From Apostichopus japonicus (lineage: Eukaryota > Echinodermata > Holothuroidea > Aspidochirotida > Stichopodidae): 64,000 nucleotides of DNA. The stretch covers positions 24,675,398 through 24,739,397 of the forward strand of contig NC_092577.1 in assembly GCF_037975245.1 (NCBI RefSeq), written 5' to 3'. A program made the position numbers and the translations under genes. The notes below the pieces were generated by a model, which ran no database searches, was not told the DNA's origin, and was given only the letters and a program-made list of their open reading frames with translations. Below, in pieces: positions 24,902 through 37,557 of this stretch. Every line of letters starts with the position of its first letter. Position 1 is the first letter of the stretch.

Positions 24902-25996
24902 CTTTCTAGTCACTTCGCCCCACAACCATTTCGCCCAACTGCCATTTCGCCCAACCAGCCTGGTCATTTCGCCCAACCAGCCTGGTCATTTCGCCCAACC
25001 AGCATGGTCATTTCGCCCAACCATCATAGTCATTTCGCCCAACCAGCATGGTCATTTCGCCCAACCGTGTTGGTCATTTCGCCCAACCTTTTTTTTACTA
25101 ATATTCAGTCAGAATAATATTACTTTTTCTATTCCACTAGTTCAATTTGATTTATTTGGGGTTAGGTTACTTCGTAATAGGTAAATAAAAAAGTGAGGTC
25201 CGCTCGATATCGATCGGAGTCTGAGCAGTTATTTCGGGTATAATGGGAGGATTACACTACTTTAGGCCTTTACGCATACAATGGAAGTTATATTATTATA
25301 CAAACACAGGGGAATCGGTCTTCATAAAAACCTATCAAACCTAACCCCTAAATCACTGATCCATCCTACTGACTAACAAGTCCCGAAAGTTTCCTTATTA
25401 AATTGAAAAAAAATTATAAAACCCGTCCGTAATATTGAATTACTATATTTAATCAATATAACCACTTTATCAATGTAACCACATATGTAATCACATATGT
25501 AATCAATTTAACCACGACTTCAAGTTTCCTTAATACTCGGTTCGTATCCAGTAACGTTAACAATTCCCGAACGTTTACTATATCAAACCTAACCCCTAAA
25601 ACACTGATCCATCCTCAAGATTCCTTAATATTCGGTTCGCATCCTGTAACGTTAAAAATTCCCGAACGTTTCCTTACTAAAGTTATACAAAGTAAAGACT
25701 TCACGTTTCCTAAATATTCCTTAATATTCGAACGTTTACTATCAAACCTAACCCCTAACACACTGATCAATCCTTAAGTTTCCTTAATATTCGGTTCGTA
25801 TCCTGTAACGTTAATAATTCCCGAACGCCTCCTTTTGAAATATCATATTTAATCAAGGTTGGGCGAAATGACCAGACTGGTTGGGCGAAATGACCAGGCT
25901 GGTTGGGCGAAATGACCAGGCTGGTTGGGCGAAATGGTAAGGTTGGGCGAAATGGCAGTTGGGCGAAATGGTTGTTGGGCGAAGTGTCCTGCTTCC
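24902..25996. mobile_element. Fold-back element with CATTTCGCCCAACCAGC arms
   Basis: The left arm (about 24920-25090) consists of roughly 22-bp tandem units TGGTCATTTCGCCCAACCAG. The right arm (about 25856-25986) is its inverse. The 9-bp direct repeat ATGTGGCCG flanks both sides (24893-24901 and 25997-26005). The roughly 760-bp interior contains three or four diverged direct repeats around CCTAACCCCTAAAACACTGATC and CCCGAACGTTTCCTTA. No coding sequence. The outermost 10 bases of the two ends match poorly. Confidence 0.8.
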
Positions 25997-26005
25997 ATGT
26001 GGCCG

Positions 26006-26650
26006 AGTGGATATAAAGGCTGTGGCATTTGAAGCAATGAGGCTTAGCAATCTGGAGGTTTGGGGTTGGCCGGGTCCAGTGGGGCAGGAGCCGGGGCACG
26101 GGGGGAAAGTGCCCCCATCCCACTTTTTTTCCAAAAAGCAAAATGTGCCCTACTGGCAAATAAAATGTCCCCTTTTGATGAAGAACTGTCTTTTGGATTC
26201 TTAAGCCTTTGCTAATTTTAATATATTATTTCAATTATCATTTCTTTTTGTAGCACAGTTAACAATAAACAATCTCAATAAATAAAACATCATGTTTGCA
26301 GCTCATTCTACTAGCATATTATTCTATACTAAACCTGGTCTGTCAGCTTAATCCTTTTATGTTGCGGTGTGTATCGGTTTTTATAGCATAACGAGTGGCG
26401 GTTGTGGAATGAGAAAGTGCCCCTCTGATATGTGGACTCCCCACTATTTGGAAGCTTCCTACCACCTGGCCGGGTCATAGTAAGGTGGGTTCTCATCCAA
26501 GAGCAAGAATACAGTTTTCCCATATTAAATGACTTTCTAAATGAAAAAATTCCATAATTGAGCTAAAAATGTTTAATTGGAAGCCACTCAACGTGTAAGT
26601 TGTAATCTATAAGCCCTTACGGGCTTCTCCCACATTCGTGGTCGCTTATA
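26006..26650. other. Non-coding stretch, decayed repeat
   Basis: Holds a G-rich block (26045-26130, 'ggccgggtccagtggggcaggagccgg') reminiscent of a degraded transposon end, followed by AT-rich sequence. No gene seen. Confidence 0.35.
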
Positions 26651-27245
26651 TGGCGGGCCATCAGTCTGAAAACGTGGGGAATCGACATATACCGATTTAA
26701 ATCGACATATACCAATTTCCTTCGACTTATACCATGCAGTTTCTAGCAGCTTAAATTGACTTCTACCGATTTAAATCGACATATACCAGTTTAATTCGAC
26801 ATATACCAATTTAAATCGATGATGAGTAAAACAAATCGATGATATGTCAAATTAAATCGGTATATGTCATTTAAATCGACATATACCAATTTAATTCGAC
26901 TTATACAAGTTTAAATCCACATATACCGGTTATAATCGACATATACCTATTTAAATCGATGATATGTAAAATAAATCGATAGAAGTCAATTTCATTGGAC
27001 TTATACCAGTTTCTAGCAACTCAAATTGACATATACCTATTTAAATCGATATATCATCGATTTAGCTAATTAACATATTCCGAATCCCGATTTCGGTGAT
27101 GATTAATATCGGTGGAGGTACATCACGTGCAGTCACCTGACAAGGCGCGCGAAATCGATGATATGTCGATTTCATTAGGTAGAAGCCGAATTAAATTGGT
27201 ATATGCCGATTTAATATGACATATACCGGATTTAATTTGAAACAG
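26651..27245. mobile_element. Relative of the ATCGATTTAAATCGA fold-back, one end missing
   Basis: Starts with ATGGCGGGCCATCAGTCTGA, the same terminus as 6427-7592, and continues with CGACATATACC and TCGATTTAAATCGA units. The matching right terminus is absent; the element runs into a fragment of the CAGTGGCGGAGC MITE at 27246. Confidence 0.8.
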
Positions 27246-27450
27246 TGAATAAATAGGTGTCGTCTCCATTTTGTCGGAAAATTACACCAACAGAATATGA
27301 AAAATGTCAATAGGTATATGAGAGCGCAATAAAATAGTCAATAATCGCGAATAAGTAATAAGTAGTGCTGAAAAGGGCGCCAGCAGTCCATTTGAGTCCG
27401 TCAGGGGGGGGGCATCCGCCCCCTGACTGTATAGATGGACGCTCCGTCAC
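27246..27450 (-). mobile_element. CAGTGGCGGAGC MITE, truncated copy, reverse
   Basis: The reverse complement matches the left half of the elements at 10927 and 39255: GACGGAGCGTCCAT, the G/C run, GGACTCAAATGGACTGC, TTCGCGATTATTGAC. The other end is cut off at the boundary with the fold-back. Confidence 0.75.
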
Positions 27451-27699
27451 CAAGTAAGGGGATGTTTGAGAACTGGCTGAAATGAGGCAAGTCATTGGCC
27501 TAAGACGAAGTTGTGTTACGCTTACCGGTACTCACACTCACTGCTTCCACTTTTCACGGGGCGTGAAGACGCGGTTGGGGTGACAATGTGGTCTATAGCC
27601 AGGGGACGGGCCGAGGGTCCCCCAGCATTTACTAAAATTATTACACCTATATAGTATACGTGTGCATCGGACAGATCGACAAATAGGCATTGAAAAATG

Positions 27700-27830
27700 G
27701 GCAGATGCACGTTTCGGAGCCTTGGTAAATATTGGGGGGGCTTATCACGCATTTTCCCCCTCAACTTTTTCATTGGGGGGGCTGAGCCCCCCAAGCCCCC
27801 CCCCGGTTCCGCCGCCACTGGCCATTATGT
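27700..27830. mobile_element. Right end of a CAGTGGCGGCGG MITE
   Basis: Ends in GGTTCCGCCGCCACTG after runs of C and G, the usual right terminus of this MITE type. No left terminus is found nearby, so it is a fragment. Confidence 0.5.
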
Positions 27831-28786
27831 GAAACTGTATAATAACTTGACAAATCGTCTTTCAAAGATATGAGACCCAGGCTTTGCTTGGCGACTATGT
27901 TGATCAAAGCAGATGGGGGTTATTAAGCCAGCAGGCCAACAGAAGAGAGAAATTTGCAAGTTGACATTTTCATATTTTTTTCAAGAATTTGTGGAGCTCC
28001 CCATAGGCTACCAAGTATGGCATGTTCTCTGAAAAACATATCTCTCCCTCTACCCCTTCTTCACCCTATATGTGCGTAAAATGCATTTAACAGTTGTTAT
28101 ACCGTTGATATCAAATAGAGGGCGCCCTCTATTATAGCCTATTAAACCAGAAAATTGAAGCCTTCTTCATAATTGGTTATATGATGACCAAAACAGGGCA
28201 TATTTGAAACCTGATGTTTTCTATACAGTGTTCAAAATTGTAAATAGCCTCATTTGGATAAAGTTTGGAAACCATTTACACGTGGCTAAATGTAGGACTT
28301 AAAGTTTTCTTCCATTACATATCATACTTAAGAGGGTAACATATTCATGCAAGTAAACAAACTATCTGTCTGAGTTACATGGAAGCAAAATTCACTGAAG
28401 AAACAGGTCATGTATTTATTAAAGACCTAGAAAAGTAAGGCAAAGTGCATGCACGAAAGTATTTTTGCAGCAGATAAATGTCATAAACAATGGCATATAC
28501 CAACTGTCAAGATCCACAAGAAGAATTCAGAGCTTGAACCACTACAACCATTAACACATTCATCCCCTCACACACCCATTAGAAAATGCGCCCTTTAAAG
28601 AACCATTTTGCGTTTTGTCGCCGTTTTGCACGTTTTGATATGGTCATCGGGTTGTTTAAATATATGAATCACAAAACAGCATTCTTATTAAGATATTAGC
28701 CAAGTTTTCCCAACGAGAAAAACAAATGTGAAAATTGTAAATTTTGCCACTTTTGTGCCACTTGAAGTAAGATTTGAATAAATAAG
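27831..28786. other. Non-coding stretch, nothing recognised
   Basis: AT-rich, with no open frame of note and no repeat shared with the rest of the window. Confidence 0.4.
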
Positions 28787-28794
28787 CTTGTAAT

Positions 28795-29161
28795 CAGTGG
28801 CGTAGGAAGGTACTTTTGAGTGGGGAGGGGGCCTGAAGACTGATGGCCGGCCTGGGGGGTCTAAGGGGAGGGGGTGTCCCCCTCCCCTTTGGATTTTTTT
28901 TGCATTTCCAGGTGGCCTCAGATGCAATTTGGTGCAATATAGCACACTACAACACCCACTCCATTTTGTAAACTTAATTTTGTATTTTCACCTGGCCTTA
29001 GATGCAATTTGGTGCTCCAAATGAGACTTTTTTCTCATTTGGAAATGAAAAAGGGGTTTTTTGACTTGCGAAGCGGGGGGCGGAATGATACTTCCGCCCC
29101 TCCACATTTTTCACGGGGGGAGGGGGCTGGCGCCCCCAGCCCCCCGGTTCCTACGCCCTTG
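28795..29161. mobile_element. hAT-like MITE with 8-bp target duplication
   Basis: A 367-bp element with ends CAGTGGCGTAGGAA and TTCCTACGCCCTTG. The direct repeat CTTGTAAT lies exactly outside both ends (28787-28794 and 29162-29169). An 8-bp duplication with CAG-type termini fits the hAT superfamily. The interior has G/C runs and no coding sequence. Confidence 0.9.
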
Positions 29162-29218
29162 CTTGTAATGTCTGTCGTTATGGCATCGTGGAGTCAGTTA
29201 GGTTGAGAAAAATCATAG

Positions 29219-29245
29219 AAAAGGACGCAAACTTTGCGTCCTTTT
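29219..29245. repeat. Perfect short palindrome
   Basis: AAAGGACGCAAA and TTTGCGTCCTTT arms are separated by one base and followed by a T run. Function unknown; it sits about 1.1 kb upstream of the transposase-like gene. Confidence 0.7.
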
Positions 29246-30319
29246 TTGAAAGCTGCTTTAGTACCACAAGAGTTTATCTGCCTCTGGCATTTCAATAGTG
29301 GTAGATTACGGGAATATTGAGCCGTGCAAGTGACTTTTCCAAGCTCGGCTCCTTTAATAGTCATGCAAATTAATTACGTAACACACATGCTAATGCAGAC
29401 TAATAACCTTGAAAGGTGCAGAAGTGACCGGTGGCGAGAAATGAACGACAGTCGTACTAAAGATTTTCAAATCCACCCTTCCCTACTTTGGTATATATAG
29501 CCCATTAGTACTATATTGCAGCTGCCTGACTGTGTTGATTAGCTAATTTGAATAACTGAGTTTGTAACAGTTCGGTACCCCCTTCTGCCAGTCCATTCCT
29601 CCCATGGTCAAGTAAGCTAGCATTCACAAATCACAACTGTCACTCGTAGCATATGAATGAGTGACCATTTCCCCTTTAAAAGACTAAGCTATATGTGTAA
29701 TGTAGGGCAGTTGCTCTACACCACGGTACAACCTCTCACGGCTACTTTTTCTAAAGAAAAGTCACCCGGGAAAGAACCTGGGCACGAAAAAATAAACAAA
29801 CAACGCACCGACTAATCCGCTCTCAATCTTAGCCCCCTTGTGCATCGAGACTGTGACTAGTAATTGGTATTATGTTATCTATGTGTATAGTATATGATAA
29901 CGTAACGAGTGCCTATACAATTACTCAACCAGCTATACAGCCCAATTGTTCTGTCTGGTGCAGTCAGGCATGACTAAACACTTCAAAGAGTGGCCGCTCT
30001 TTCATGTTGTAGCATCCCTTCGACTTGCGGTGATTTTTTACTAAGGTAGTAGTGCATATCCGGTCGATATAATAATAACAAAGTTGTCTTCTCAAAGACG
30101 AGGGGCTCAGTCGTAATTTTACCACCATAAACTAGGCACAAGCTTGTACACAAGTACCACTACGCTATCGTGTAATGGAGTAGTACTGTAGGCTAGTACA
30201 AAGTGCTAGAGGTAGTAGTTACGCGATGGATCGTTTCATACTTTTCATAGCCGGTCTAAGTACATGATACGGCAGTGTAAGTTGTAACACTAACAGTCAG
30301 GCTACAAGTTTGTTGATTC
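29246..30319. other. Upstream region of the transposase-like gene
   Basis: Less AT-rich than its surroundings and without repeats. The promoter of the plus-strand gene should lie here, but no core element could be assigned. Confidence 0.3.
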
Positions 30320-33300
30320 ATGATGAATGACTCTTTAGAAACAATAATCGACGGCTACTCAACAGATTCGGAAGAAAGCGATTTGTTTACAAATGGAGTG
30401 GAACATAACTTGAGCACACAAACAATAATTGATGGTTATTCATCAGACTCAGGTCAGTCCGATTAAGACAGCACAGTTACAGGTAACACTAGTAGGAAGG
30501 AAAGTGGGTTAGCATTGGGACTACATGGAGAAACAACATGTGAACTTCATCTGTACTTATCAGAATCAGACTCGGATTCTGAAGATGAGGGTTGTACAAA
30601 TACATTTTTACCACAACAAGCACCTCAGCTTCTGCAAAGTAGTACTATTAATTTGCCAAGTCGGAAAAGGAAGTTGTATGACGCACAGAGGATGGCATCA
30701 AAATTCGACCCGGGTCCAATGCTTAAAGAGAAATGTTGTCACAACAATTGCATGAGTACCTTGTCAGTTAATGACCTTTCTTCATGTCATAAGGAGATGT
30801 TGACCAGAAATGAGTCTTTACAAAAACAGTATATTTTGTCAGAACTAAGTAAACATACCACCTTAATAAGATGAAGCAACAATATTAGGCCTACATTGTT
30901 TCACAAGTTTGTTGTAGGTGGGAAACTTGTTTGTGAACAAGCATGGTGTATAGCCCACAGTGTAAGCAAGTGGAGATTCCAAGATTGCTTAAAAAGATAC
31001 AAAGCTGGAAAATTGACATTGCAACATCTGAATAAAGGGAAGAGAAGAATGTGCCACAGAACCATCAAGTCATTGGCATGGATGAGTGACTTATTTAAGA
31101 GAATGGGTGATTACATGCCCCATAAGACATTGGTGCACCTTCCTCACACTTGGACAAAAAGGCTGGTATATGAAAGAATGACGAGGGAACTAGTGACGCA
31201 AAATGAACTTCCTGGAGGATTCATATCCTATGAGCATTTTACTCGCATATGGCAGGAAAAGCTACCACAGTTCACCATTCCTAATGTGAGTATGATTTTT
31301 GTAGTGTATGATGGTACTTGATGCTATGGACATATTATTTCTCGAAACAATTAAAATGCAGCAGATTGCTCTGTTCTTGAGGATTGTTTGATATTATAAC
31401 ATGAAGACATTAAAATAATTAATAAATTCTTCAAGTCTTGACAGTTAACCAGGCTAGTTAAGTTTCCCTAATTTTGCACATCCCCACTTACTGTATACAT
31501 GTTATACATACGCATAAACTAGCCATTGAAGGACAAAATATTTTCCTTAACTGGTATTATTTTACATAAAATTTACATGCAATTTATAAGTGGCACAGAA
31601 AAACTTGACAAAGATTTGTTAGTTGCAACAGATCCAGCTCAGTATCGCTGTTTCTTTGCAAATGGTGATCATGCCAAGGTAGGGTACACGTGAAGGTCAG
31701 GTTTGCTACTATTTATGTAGATAAGCTGTGCTCAGGAAACCTATTAACTGTGGGACATAGTACAAGTACATTTGGTAAACAGTGCACTAGTGTATGATTT
31801 ATTATGTATTTTTCATTAATCAGAAAATTTAACATGCAGCTGAGTTTGTCAAGTAGTATGTAAAATCATTGCATATCTGATATTATAAAGTGAACCTCAT
31901 GGTTACATTTGTTTTAAACATTTCTCTCAGTCTACAGATTTCTCCAAGTGCACCACTTGCACACAACTTCAGGAAGCCTATGAGAAGTCCTCCAGTGAAG
32001 ACCAAAGGCAAAAAATTTCTGGGTTAAAGGCATCCCATGATAAATTTGTAGAGTAAGTTCTTTTTAACAGTATTTTTTTTTTTTCTGGCGCTTAATTCAT
32101 AAATATTGTTGAAAATTGTTGCCGTCATCTAAAAGGGGTTGCTTACATAAATGGAGCAGCATCAGTATTAAGAGGGATTTGACCCATAGTAGTGCCTAGC
32201 TCGATTTCCATATCCTCTAGTCTGGCAAAATATGGTCTAAATATGTGTTTTTCTCAGTGATTTAGAACTGCTTATTTTTGTGAATTGAGTCATGTTTCTA
32301 GTCAATGCTGGATTTTTCCTTGCAAATTATGTGTGCATGCCTGTTACATGAACTGCTCATGCTGGGATTGGACTTTTGTACCAAGGTCTATGATTTAACC
32401 AATGTAAGAACTATGGCCTCTTGTGAGCAGCATAGAGGTTTCATAACAGCTCTGTAAGGAGCAAATTCGGCATCCTTTGTAATTTTCTACCAGTCTTACT
32501 TGGTTTCCATCCTTTTATGCTTCTGCACAGAGCTGAGAGAAGAGCTTATCATCTAGCTCGTGAGAGGGCCAGACGGGAACCACATGAGATGACTTGCATG
32601 ATCATTGATGGGATGGACCAAAGCAAGACAGATATCCCACATCTCATCGTGAAGGACAAGGATAGTGCTAGTTTGGCACGACTACCAGTGCATTTCACAG
32701 GTAAATGAGAGACAACAGAATCATAGTCTCTTTACTTGAACTCCTGTCATGTTTTCAGATTTTGCATTGTGTGATGTAGAAAATGAAAGGTTGAAATTTG
32801 ATGTATTAAAATGCTAATATTTTAATTGTTACAGGTGTTCTTCTACACACATCAACAGCTGAAGGAAAAATGCCATTTGTTTTTCATGATGTGAAGCACA
32901 TTCCCCATGATAGCAACCTCACCATATACTGTTTGACGGAAGCTTTGAAGGCAGCACAAGATTACCTGGGCAAAGTGCTATTTTTACAAATGGACAACTG
33001 TTTTAGAGAAAACAAAAATAAGTTTGTCTTGTCCTTTGCAGCCCTCCTTGTGGAAAGAGACATCTTTGAAGAGGTAAGCTACAGCATCCAAATTCCTGAT
33101 AAATTCTTGGACATTGGCTCAGAGCCAGGAGTGGCCATGGGTTGTTGTTGTTGCTGAGATGGGAAGCTTGATGGGTGTAGATGGGGGAGGCAAATTGTTA
33201 ACTTTAATGCATAAATACAATATGGTTACAAATCCTTTGGTTATATTGCTGAAAGCAGTCATATAACCTATGCAGTCAAGTTGCTGTGTTTATATATGGG

Positions 33301-35977
33301 TATGTCATGCCCAAGTATGTAAACATTATATCCCAAGATATGTAGCAATAGTATATTTACTATCTTAATGTATCACATTGAATGAAACAGCCAATTAGTG
33401 GTTATTTAGTTTGTTGCACACCCTTACTAAAAGGTTGGTCAAGTTCTTAAAAATACAAGCATAATGATCTTTGTGTTCCTGCAATAGTAACAATTATGTT
33501 TTCTACTTGCAGGTTTATATTCATTTTCTCCCTGTTGGACATACACACGAAGACGTGGATCAGATGTTTTCCTGCGTGGCACGTCATTTGAATCATACCA
33601 ATGTGTATACACTGGAAGGTGAGTTCTTTTCTTTGAAGATTGTTTGGTGAATGGTTAATTTTTTCTTCAAGGAAAAAGCAAAATTATGTGAAATTATCTG
33701 CTTTGACATGTTTAAATCTCAAATTTTCATTTTCATTGCTCAATATAGCCAGCAGCATACTAATCTGGTGGTAGGTTGGCACTGATTCCTTTTACTAATA
33801 ACACATAATAACTTCAAAGGTTAGCACAAGAAAACATTATTTTGCACCAAAGTGGAATAGACAACCATTTCTTCAAGTGCAAGGGGCTTCACTTTCTCTT
33901 GCCCCATACCCCATTGACCTCCACCCACTTGCAAATTAGGAAAAATAATGATAGCTTCACTAAATAATAAGAATTACCCAGTTTGAAGCTTAAAGATAGC
34001 ATGTGCACCTTAAATAACAAATAAATGTTTGAGGGCACCCCCTCCCTTATGACCCCTCCCTGTAATGGCATCCGTCTTGCAGGGGGAAAAGTAAGGATAT
34101 TCAATGTACGTGCCAAATATTCAGTGGTTTATCTATACAAGGACTTTTGGCAAATTGATAAAGTAGTGATTTTGAATGACAACCACAAATGCTTTATTGT
34201 TCATATTTTCAAAATAATTGTGTTTTTACATACAGAAATAAACAGTACATTTACTTATGTTAACAGACTTGGAAATTGAGACAGCTAAGAGCTTCACCCC
34301 ACACATTGACGTTCGTGCTGTGACTGCCATCCCAAATGTGAAATCTGTGCTGGATAAGCATTTGTATGGACATTTTGCAAACCACAGCAAACCTCACTGG
34401 TTTCGTTTTAGAAAGGTCCAGCAAAGGTGTTACATGCACTATAAAAAATGGGAGTCCAGTCAGTGGAAACCAGAAGAGTGTGAAGAACTTCCTCATGGAC
34501 TTCTTTGTCTGAAGGTACAGTAATTGCTTCCTACTTACTACAAAATGGCACATTTGTAGATCTTAATGGTCTGGACAGCAACATTAACACTTCAGTTCAA
34601 ATTCTAAGACTTTTTTTTTTACCTACATTTTCATCCTTATAGAAGATAACAGTTACTAGATCTATTCAAAGTGTCAAGTTAACTTGATTGTTATGCTTAG
34701 AAGTTAATGAGTGATGGTTTAGCAACTTTTATCTAAATTCTGACACAGGATGTTCCAGACCTATCACAATCTATGGAGTGGGTAGAACCCAATTTAGACA
34801 AATTAGATCTTCCCAAGTTGGTGAAGGAGCTGCCGAAGAACTATTGCCACAGACTACCACCTTCAGCAGAAGAATGGTGGGTGAACTTCATGGCTAATGT
34901 GTCTTCAACCTATGATCAGGTATGTAATAACTGTCCAAAAGTATTGCCTAAGTATGCTTATAAAGCATAAATTAGGTGATACATTGATACACAGGTGTGG
35001 TGTAGGAGAAATGGTTGTGAAAACCATCTACCCAATAAGAACTTCATTCCATAATAATGAACCCATATATTGTAGTATTAAATTAAATTTGCTCGTTTAT
35101 TCTCTGCAGCTTCCATTGACTCAACCATGGAACCTGTCTGCCCTGCTGAAGACCTTTGGGCAAGACAGAGTCACACCAACTGAAAGTTCAGCTTTTGACG
35201 CTATAATAAGCAACGTGGATGCCAGCTGCCCTGAAGTGAGTACTTTGGATTATTCAAGCAGATTTATTGTCCAATTTTACCATACATATTCTCAAAAGTA
35301 GATCTGAAAATAAGTTTGGCATTTCAATGTTTAAAAACCATTTATGAAACTGGGTTGGGGTTGGGGGTTAGGGCTTCAACTTCCAACAAGGGAATTATTG
35401 ATCAATGCCATGTATATTTATGAGGGGCATGGACTTTTTCTCTTTTTACTGTAAGGCATCCTTAAAAATTACCCTATGAATGGAATCAATGAACAGCAGC
35501 AAGCTGGAATAATGAACGTTTAGTTTGTCTGTTCTACTAACTATAGTACATATAGCAGTTCAGGTTTACTAAGTAACAGTAGTGTAATTTTTTTCTTCTA
35601 CCTTCTAGATTTTTATAGGGGACCAAGGTAGGCCACATAAAAGAGTGGCACTGATGGACAGCTATGCCTCTGTTGAAAGTGGAGTTTTGGTGGCTGTCCA
35701 CTGTGAGGAAAAGGAAGGTAGGCCTTTCATTGGTGAGGTCATTGAGAGAAATGATGAGAATGTCCTTGTACAGTGGATGAAAGGGAGCTACTCTGGAGCA
35801 TGGCAATTCTGGGTAGCTGGTACAAGCAAACAGCCCTCACCATACACATCTTGTTTACCTGTCTCTTCACTTATTTTATGGGATTTCACTTTGACCAAGG
35901 GGAGGAAACTGAAGAAATTGACAGTAGAGACATTGAAAGCCAGTTATAGAGAGCTAGATGCAGGGACTGCATCATAA
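30320..35977 (+). pseudogene. DDE transposase-like gene (DUF7869-type), two nonsense codons
   Basis: Nine exons: 30320-31285, 31931-32052, 32531-32700, 32835-33073, 33513-33618, 34267-34514, 34749-34919, 35110-35235 and 35609-35977. All are GT-AG and in phase, 839 codons with the stop. Exon 1 carries in-frame TAA at 30464-30466 and TGA at 30872-30874, with coding-like sequence on both sides of each. The N-terminus repeats TIIDGYSTDS and TIIDGYSSDS. A Cys/His cluster CCHNNC lies near residue 139 and CTTC near 329. The catalytic-like core reads IIDGMDQSKTDIPH (D389), LQMDNCFRENKNK (D473) and LPVGHTHEDVDQMFS (E512/D513/D515), a DDE/D arrangement I know from the DUF7869 family of cnidarians and algae. 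The C-terminus (about 738-784) resembles a chromo- or SH3-like barrel. It diverges from the ParB-methyltransferase gene and stops about 30 bp before the 93-bp array. An alternative intron 30453-30917 would remove both stops in frame, but would also remove the conserved Cys cluster. Confidence 0.8.
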
Positions 35978-36009
35978 ACGAGGGCAAATGTATAGTACAA
36001 TAGGCGTAG

Positions 36010-37468
36010 TATTAAAATGTTATATATCTATGAAGGGTTTACCAGCGAACCTCTCATAGCCCACTAGTGTTATAACTGGAGTGTATTTTTTGCACAGTTT
36101 ACTATTAAAATGTTATATATCTATGAAGGGTTTACCAGCGAACCTCTCATAGCCCACTAGTGTTATAACTGGAGTGTATTTTTTGTACAGTTTACTATTA
36201 AAATGTTATATATCTATGAAGGGTTTACCAGCGAACCTCTCATAGCCCACTAGTGTTTTAACTGGAGTATATTTTTTGTACAATTTATTATTAAAATGTT
36301 ATATATCTATGAAGGGTTTACCAGCGAACCTCTCATAGCCCACTAGTGTTTTAACTGGAGTGTATTTTTTGTACAATTTACTATTAAAATGTTATATATC
36401 TATGAAGGGTTTACCAGCGAACCTCTCATAGCCCACTAGTGTTATAACTGGAGTGTATTTTTTGTACAGTTTACTATTAAAATGTTATATATCTATGAAG
36501 GGTTTACCAGCGAACCTCTCATAGCCCACTAGTGTTTTAACTGGAGTGTATTTTTTGTACAATTTACTATTAAAATGTTATATATCTATGAAGGGTTTAC
36601 CAGCGAACCTCTCATAGCCCACAAGTATTATAACTGGAGTGTATTTTTTGTACAATTTACTATTAAAATGTTATATATCTATGAAGGGTTTACCAGCGAA
36701 CCTCTCATAGCCCACTAGTGTTTTAACTGGAGTATATTTTTTGTACAATTTATTATTAAAATGTTATATATCTATGAAGGGTTTACCAGCGAATCTCTCA
36801 TAGCCCACAAGTATTATAACTGGAGTGTATTTTTTGTACAGTTTACTATTAAAATGTTATATATCTATGAAGGGTTTACCAGCGAACCTCTCATAGCCCA
36901 CTAGTGTTTTAACTGGAGTGTATTTTTTGTACAATTTATTATTAAAATGTTATATATCTATGAAGGGTTTACCAGCGAACCTCTCATAGCCCACTAGTGT
37001 TTTAACTGGAGTATATTTTTTGTACAATTTATTATTAAAATGTTATATATCTATGAAGGGTTTACCAGCGAATCTCTCATAGCCCACAAGTATTATAACT
37101 GGAGTGTATTTTTTGTACAGTTTACTATTAAAATGTTATATATCTATGAAGGGTTTACCAGCGAACCTCTCATAGCCCACTAGTGTTTTAACTGGAGTGT
37201 ATTTTTTGTACAGTTTACTATTAAAATGTTATATATCTATGAAGGGTTTACCAGCGAACCTCTCATAGCCCACTAGTGTTTTAACTGGAGTGTATTTTTT
37301 GTACAGTTTACTATTAAAATGTTATATATCTATGAAGGGTTTACCAGCGAACCTCTCATAGCCCACTAGTGTTTTAACTGGAGTGTATTTTTTGTACAGT
37401 TTACTATTAAAATGTTATATATCTATGAAGGGTTTACCAGCGAACCTCTCATAGCCCACTAGTGTTTA
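36010..37468. repeat. 93-bp tandem array with palindromic core (right arm)
   Basis: Sixteen units at an exact 93-bp period (starts at 36010 plus multiples of 93, the last at 37405). Each unit holds TATATATCTATGAAGGGTTT, then ACCAGCGAACCTCTCATAG, then an AT-rich spacer with GTGTATTTTTTGTAC. The core is the reverse complement of the core in the 83-bp array with a few substitutions; the spacers are unrelated. A variant unit (GAATCTCTC ... CACAAG) recurs three units apart at about 36790 and 37070. The array starts about 30 bp after the transposase-like stop codon. Confidence 0.95.
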
Positions 37469-37557
37469 CTAGATTACAATTTTGTATATTCATTTCCATT
37501 GGCGCATAAATAATATAATTTTTTTCCTGTGAAAATGCTGAATTGTTCATTGCTGTA

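Noticed and set aside
30453-30482. A 30-nt intron (GT...AG) removing the first stop codon
   Set aside because: Far shorter than any plausible animal intron; recorded only because it would keep the frame.
12358-37485. CAATTTTGTAT (about 12359 and 37476) as target duplication of the 25-kb element
   Set aside because: The left copy lies inside a degenerate array unit and related sequence recurs at about 13842, so the match can be chance; the true ends remain undetermined.
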